From contig CAMLSF010000014.1 of NCBI GenBank assembly GCA_946482615.1, positions 1 through 41,013 of the forward strand: a stretch of DNA of 41,013 bases, read 5' to 3'. The stretch is from an uncultured Chromatiaceae bacterium (GTDB lineage Bacteria > Pseudomonadota > Gammaproteobacteria > Enterobacterales > Alteromonadaceae). The notes under the pieces are model-generated. The model saw nothing but the letters and a program-made list of their open reading frames with translations, did not search any database and was not told the origin of the DNA. Shown here one piece after another: positions 37,450-41,013 of the stretch. The position numbers and the translations under genes were made by a program. The number at the start of each line of letters is the position of its first letter. Within the stretch, counting starts at the first letter, position 1.

Positions 37450-39825
37450 GTGCAAGAATTCGTTGTTTGGTACCAGGACCTGGGCATGCACGACGTTCCC
37501 CGCGTTGGCGGAAAAAATGCTTCTTTAGGTGAAATGATCAGTAACCTGGCAAATGCAGGGGTACAAGTTCCTGGTGGTTTTGCCACCACAGCTTATGCCT
37601 TTAATCAATTTCTTGAACAGAGTGGTCTTAACGAGCGTATTTATCAACTACTGGATGGATTAGACGTTGATGATGTCAATGCGCTTGCAAAAGCCGGGGC
37701 GCAAATTCGGCAATGGGTGATCGACACCCCATTCCAGACTGAATTTGAGCAAGCCATTCAAACTTCCTATCAACAGCTGCAACAAGGTTGTGCTGAAGAT
37801 GTCTCCTTTGCAGTGCGTTCATCAGCGACTGCTGAAGATATGCCGGATGCTTCTTTTGCGGGTCAGCAGGAAACTTTTTTAAACGTACGTGGTTATGCTC
37901 ATGTGATTGAAGCCATTAAACACGTCTTTGCGTCATTATTTAACGACCGTGCTATTTCCTATCGGGTGCATCAGGGCTATGACCATCGTGGTGTGGCCTT
38001 ATCCGCGGGCGTACAGCGTATGGTGCGCTCCGACTTAGCCGCTTCCGGGGTTATGTTCAGTATCGACACTGAATCCGGTTTTGAAGATGTAGTCTTCGTT
38101 ACCTCATCCTACGGCTTAGGCGAAATGGTGGTGCAGGGCGCCGTCAACCCTGACGAATTTTATGTGCATAAACCTACTGTGATGGCCGGTCGTCCAGCTG
38201 TAGTTCGCCGTAATCTCGGCAGCAAGTTGTTACAGATGGTGTATTCCAAAGACTTAAGTCATGGCAAACAAGTGGTAGTGGAAGATGTGCCAGCCGCAAA
38301 CCGCCAGAAGTTTTCACTGACGGATGCCGAAGTGCAGGAACTGGCGAAACAAGCCGTGATCATCGAAAAACATTATGGCCGTGCTATGGATATTGAGTGG
38401 GCCAAAGATGGTCTGGATGGCAAGCTCTATATAGTTCAGGCCCGCCCTGAAACTGTACGTAGCCGTGAAGACAGCAACGAAATGGAGCGTTTCCAGCTCA
38501 AAGGCACAGCAGCTGTGGTGGTTGAAGGCCGTGCCATTGGTCATAAAATTGGTTCAGGCAAAGCCAAAGTGCTGGCCAGCATAGCGGACATGGATCAAAT
38601 TCAGCCTGGTGATGTGTTAGTCACCGACATGACAGATCCGGACTGGGAACCTATCATGAAACGCGCTTCAGCCATTGTCACCAACCGCGGTGGCCGCACT
38701 TGTCACGCCGCTATTATCGCCCGTGAACTGGGTATACCTGCGGTAGTAGGTTGTGGTGATGCCACCAAAAAAATCAAAAATGGTCAGGATGTGACAGTGT
38801 CCTGTGCTGAAGGCGATACAGGTTTTGTTTACGAGGGTATTTTAGATTTTGACGTGATGACCTCACGTGTAGATCAAATGCCAAAGCTTCAGATGAAAAT
38901 CATGATGAACGTTGGCAACCCGGAGCGCGCTTTTTCTTTTGCGAAGCTGCCCCATGCCGGTATTGGTTTGGCCCGTCTGGAATTTATCATCAACCGTATG
39001 ATAGGTGTGCATCCAAAAGCTTTGCTGAACTTTGATGCGCAGACGGACGAGCTCAAAGCCACCATCAGCCAGATGATGGCTGGTTACAGTTCACCTGTTG
39101 AGTTTTATGTTGGCAAGTTGACAGAGGGCATTTCTACTCTGGCTGCTGCCTTCTCACCAGAGCGGGTGATAGTGCGGATGTCTGACTTTAAGTCAAACGA
39201 ATACGCCAACCTGGTCGGTGGTCAGCAGTACGAGCCGCACGAAGAAAACCCTATGATAGGTTTCCGTGGCGCGTCGCGTTATATCTCTGAAGATTTCCGT
39301 GACTGTTTTGCGATGGAATGTGAAGCGTTAAAACGGGTTCGTAACCAAATGGGCTTTACCAATGTTGAAGTGATGATCCCATTCGTCCGCACGCTGGAAG
39401 AAGCTAAGGCTGTGATTGACTTGTTGGCTGCACATGGTCTGAAACGCGGCGAAAATGGCTTAAAAGTCATAATGATGTGTGAATTGCCATCTAACTGCCT
39501 GCTCGCTGAAGAGTTCCTTGAGTACTTTGATGGTTTCTCCATAGGCTCCAATGACTTAACTCAGCTGACTTTAGGTCTGGACAGAGACAGTGGTTTGATT
39601 GCACATCTGTTTGATGAACGTAACCCTGCTATCAAAAAGCTGTTGTCTATGGCCATTCAAACCGCCAAGGCCAAAGGCAAATACGTGGGTATTTGTGGTC
39701 AGGGCCCTTCCGATCACGAAGACTTTGCAGCCTGGCTGATGGAACAAGGCATTGACTCAGTGTCATTAAACCCTGATACAGTGCTGGAAACCTGGTTGTA
39801 TCTGGCAGAAAAATACGGTCAATAA
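37450..39825 (+). CDS. ppsA: Phosphoenolpyruvate synthase
   Basis: Converts pyruvate and ATP to PEP, AMP and phosphate, for gluconeogenesis on C3 compounds. The 791-aa protein has an N-terminal ATP-grasp domain ([46 protein letters not shown]), the swivelling phosphohistidine domain with [15 protein letters not shown] (His419, equivalent to His421 in E. coli), and a C-terminal PEP/pyruvate TIM barrel ([13 protein letters not shown]-type [29 protein letters not shown]). The Thr of RTCHA is the residue PpsR modifies. The start is GTG with GGAG 7 bases upstream. Strong terminator behind. Confidence 0.97.
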   Translation: MQEFVVWYQDLGMHDVPRVGGKNASLGEMISNLANAGVQVPGGFATTAYAFNQFLEQSGLNERIYQLLDGLDVDDVNALAKAGAQIRQWVIDTPFQTEFEQAIQTSYQQLQQGCAEDVSFAVRSSATAEDMPDASFAGQQETFLNVRGYAHVIEAIKHVFASLFNDRAISYRVHQGYDHRGVALSAGVQRMVRSDLAASGVMFSIDTESGFEDVVFVTSSYGLGEMVVQGAVNPDEFYVHKPTVMAGRPAVVRRNLGSKLLQMVYSKDLSHGKQVVVEDVPAANRQKFSLTDAEVQELAKQAVIIEKHYGRAMDIEWAKDGLDGKLYIVQARPETVRSREDSNEMERFQLKGTAAVVVEGRAIGHKIGSGKAKVLASIADMDQIQPGDVLVTDMTDPDWEPIMKRASAIVTNRGGRTCHAAIIARELGIPAVVGCGDATKKIKNGQDVTVSCAEGDTGFVYEGILDFDVMTSRVDQMPKLQMKIMMNVGNPERAFSFAKLPHAGIGLARLEFIINRMIGVHPKALLNFDAQTDELKATISQMMAGYSSPVEFYVGKLTEGISTLAAAFSPERVIVRMSDFKSNEYANLVGGQQYEPHEENPMIGFRGASRYISEDFRDCFAMECEALKRVRNQMGFTNVEVMIPFVRTLEEAKAVIDLLAAHGLKRGENGLKVIMMCELPSNCLLAEEFLEYFDGFSIGSNDLTQLTLGLDRDSGLIAHLFDERNPAIKKLLSMAIQTAKAKGKYVGICGQGPSDHEDFAAWLMEQGIDSVSLNPDTVLETWLYLAEKYGQ

Positions 39826-39841
39826 TCAGACCTGACAGACG

Positions 39842-39876
39842 CAAAAGCCAGCCTTGATGCTGGCTTTTGTTTTTTT
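39842..39876 (+). terminator. Intrinsic terminator of ppsA
   Basis: CAAAAGCCAGC (39842-39852), loop CTTGAT, GCTGGCTTTTG (39859-39869), then seven T. An 11-bp perfect stem. Confidence 0.95.
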
Positions 39877-39995
39877 GAATATGAGCTATTTAATTGATTT
39901 TAAAGCGAAGTACTTGGCTTCTTGGCTGCAATACCTTATAAATTAGGCATGCATAAAAATTAGCCGCTTAAGGCGTTGTCACAACGGAGGTCAGC

Positions 39996-40952
39996 ATGAG
40001 CGATCCGGTGCTCAAATCCAAAGCCCTGGGGTTGATGTATGGCTTATTGGCCGGCGAAGTGTTAGGTTCTGCCGTGGAAGGTCTTGAGCAACACGAACGT
40101 GATGAGCGGCTAAGCTTCGACCTGAGCGAAATTTTACTGCAAAATCCCTGGCAGACCTTATCCGGTCAACCGACCGATAGCGGTGAGTTAGCCGTATTGT
40201 TGTGTCGCCTGTTAGCTCATTATGGCGAGTATCAGGAAGAGGGCGCCTGGCAGGCTTACGAGTACTGGCTCAGAACCGAACCCTTTTCAGTACCAGACGA
40301 ATTAAAACGGGCTTTGCTCAGTGATCAGGACGAGGAGTCCAGTGCAACTACAGCTTTGGCTCGCGTGGCGCCTATTGCTTTAATGGTGCCTTATCAATCT
40401 TTACCTCAGTTAGCGGCCTGGGCTATGGCTGATACTGCGTTAACCCATCCCAATATGTTGTGTCAGCAAGTCAGTGGTTTGTATGTGATGGCGCTGGGTC
40501 ATGTATTGGAAAACGACTGCAGTGCGGACCAGTTATATCAATTGATCAAAGACTGGGCTCTACAGCTGAAAGTGGATAAGCGTATTATCCGTTGTATTGA
40601 TCAGGCGTTGTTTATGCCACCAACAGATGCTGAAATGTCGGACACTCCAGTGCTGGTGTGTTTTCAGAACGCCATTTGGCAACTGTTGTATGCTCAGGAT
40701 TATCTGGATGGAATCTTGGATACCCTGAGGCAAGGTGGAGATACGGCGAATAACGCGGCTGTAGCCGGTGCTTTATTAGGAGCTTGTTATGGTGTGGCTG
40801 AAGTTCCTGAATCACTTCGAAATGCTATTACTCACTGCAGACCTCTCAAAGGGCAGTTTGGTGTACATCAGCCACGACCTGAGTGCTGTTGGGCCAATGA
40901 AGTGGAGTATTTAACGGAGCAAATTTTAACAGGAACAAAAAAACCGGCATAG
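39996..40952 (+). CDS. ADP-ribosylglycohydrolase-like (DraG/ARH fold) protein
   Basis: A 318-aa all-helical protein related to ADP-ribosylglycohydrolases, which remove ADP-ribose from proteins or small molecules using a di-Mg site. Family features are the N-terminal GLMYGLLAGEVLGSAVEG, the TDSGELAVLL block (Thr60-Asp61, usually TDDTxxA), TALTHPN in the middle, and GGDTANNAAVAGALLGACYG (247-266, usually GGDTDT/N). Two acidic positions differ: the second residue after TD is Ser/Gly instead of Asp, and the second Asp of GGDTD is Ala251. So metal binding and activity may be changed. AGGTCAGC (GGAGG core) precedes the ATG. No ADP-ribosyltransferase partner (DraT-like) is nearby. Confidence 0.85.
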   Translation: MSDPVLKSKALGLMYGLLAGEVLGSAVEGLEQHERDERLSFDLSEILLQNPWQTLSGQPTDSGELAVLLCRLLAHYGEYQEEGAWQAYEYWLRTEPFSVPDELKRALLSDQDEESSATTALARVAPIALMVPYQSLPQLAAWAMADTALTHPNMLCQQVSGLYVMALGHVLENDCSADQLYQLIKDWALQLKVDKRIIRCIDQALFMPPTDAEMSDTPVLVCFQNAIWQLLYAQDYLDGILDTLRQGGDTANNAAVAGALLGACYGVAEVPESLRNAITHCRPLKGQFGVHQPRPECCWANEVEYLTEQILTGTKKPA

Positions 40953-40962
40953 CAGCCGGTTT
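40941..40962. terminator. Hairpin at the 3' end of the ARH-like gene
   Basis: AAACCGGC (40941-40948) and GCCGGTTT (40955-40962) around ATAGCA, with the TAG stop inside the loop. Only three T follow rightward, but a run of seven A precedes it, so it would terminate better leftward for a gene beyond the edge. Confidence 0.6.
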
Positions 40963-40964
40963 AT

Positions 40965-41010
40965 GTACAGGACGTACGGTATGCCGGAAATGCAGGAGCA
41001 TATTTTCGGC
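40965..41010 (+). repeat. Two hairpins with GGA in the loop at the right edge
   Basis: GTAC (40965-40968)-AGGAC-GTAC (40974-40977), then an imperfect longer stem: GCCG (40983-40986) with CGGC (41007-41010) enclosing ATGC (40990-40993)-AGGA-GCAT (40998-41001). Both present GGA in a loop, the form recognised by CsrA/RsmA. The window ends here, so more units may follow. Confidence 0.55.
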
Positions 41011-41013
41011 GAT

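Overview
The window looks like housekeeping chromosome from a marine or freshwater gammaproteobacterium, probably Alteromonadales/Chromatiaceae and most like Rheinheimera. That placement is an inference from gene order (ftsK-lolA-rarA-crcB-serS, tusDCBE, bioA/bioBFCD, divergent ppsR/ppsA), protein similarity recalled from memory, moderate GC and ordinary gamma-type codon use. I see no phage, transposase, plasmid or CRISPR signal.

Layout. 1-401 is a non-coding leader with a two-copy repeat. 402-6691 is a rightward cluster, ftsK-lolA-rarA-crcB-serS, with three gene junctions touching or within a few bases, followed by a 65-aa membrane protein. 6970-8273 is the leftward tusDCBE tRNA-thiolation operon. 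Next come a leftward BI-1/YccA-type membrane protein, a rightward tRNA-Ser(UGA) and leftward sppA. 11610-13628 is fadH. A 400-bp structured leader precedes glgC-glgA (glycogen synthesis). Then follow a YdjA-type nitroreductase, a divergent metallo-beta-lactamase-fold/TetR pair around a clear palindromic operator, and three tandem secreted paralogues of unknown function. asnS and a small membrane protein come next. The complete biotin set is bioA diverging from bioBFCD, with a likely BirA operator between. Then htpX, a diguanylate cyclase, a TIGR02647-type small protein convergent with a moxR-DUF58-transglutaminase operon, a class II DAHP synthase, a ketopantoate reductase, divergent ppsR and ppsA, and an ADP-ribosylglycohydrolase-like protein. 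The last 50 bases hold two hairpins with GGA in the loop.

How the genes work together. FtsK, LolA, RarA and SerS serve division, envelope, replication-fork and translation functions. TusDCBE relays sulfur to tRNA. GlgC makes ADP-glucose and GlgA polymerises it. BioC starts the pimeloyl moiety and BioF, BioA, BioD and BioB finish biotin. PpsR switches PpsA on and off by phosphorylation.

The least explained items are the three cysteine-containing secreted paralogues, the run of inverted repeats and GGA motifs before glgC, the TetR/MBL operator, the altered metal motif in the ADP-ribosylglycohydrolase-like protein, and the GGA-loop hairpins at the right edge. I found no convincing new multi-gene system. 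The paralogue triplet and the GGA-hairpin elements are the best leads.
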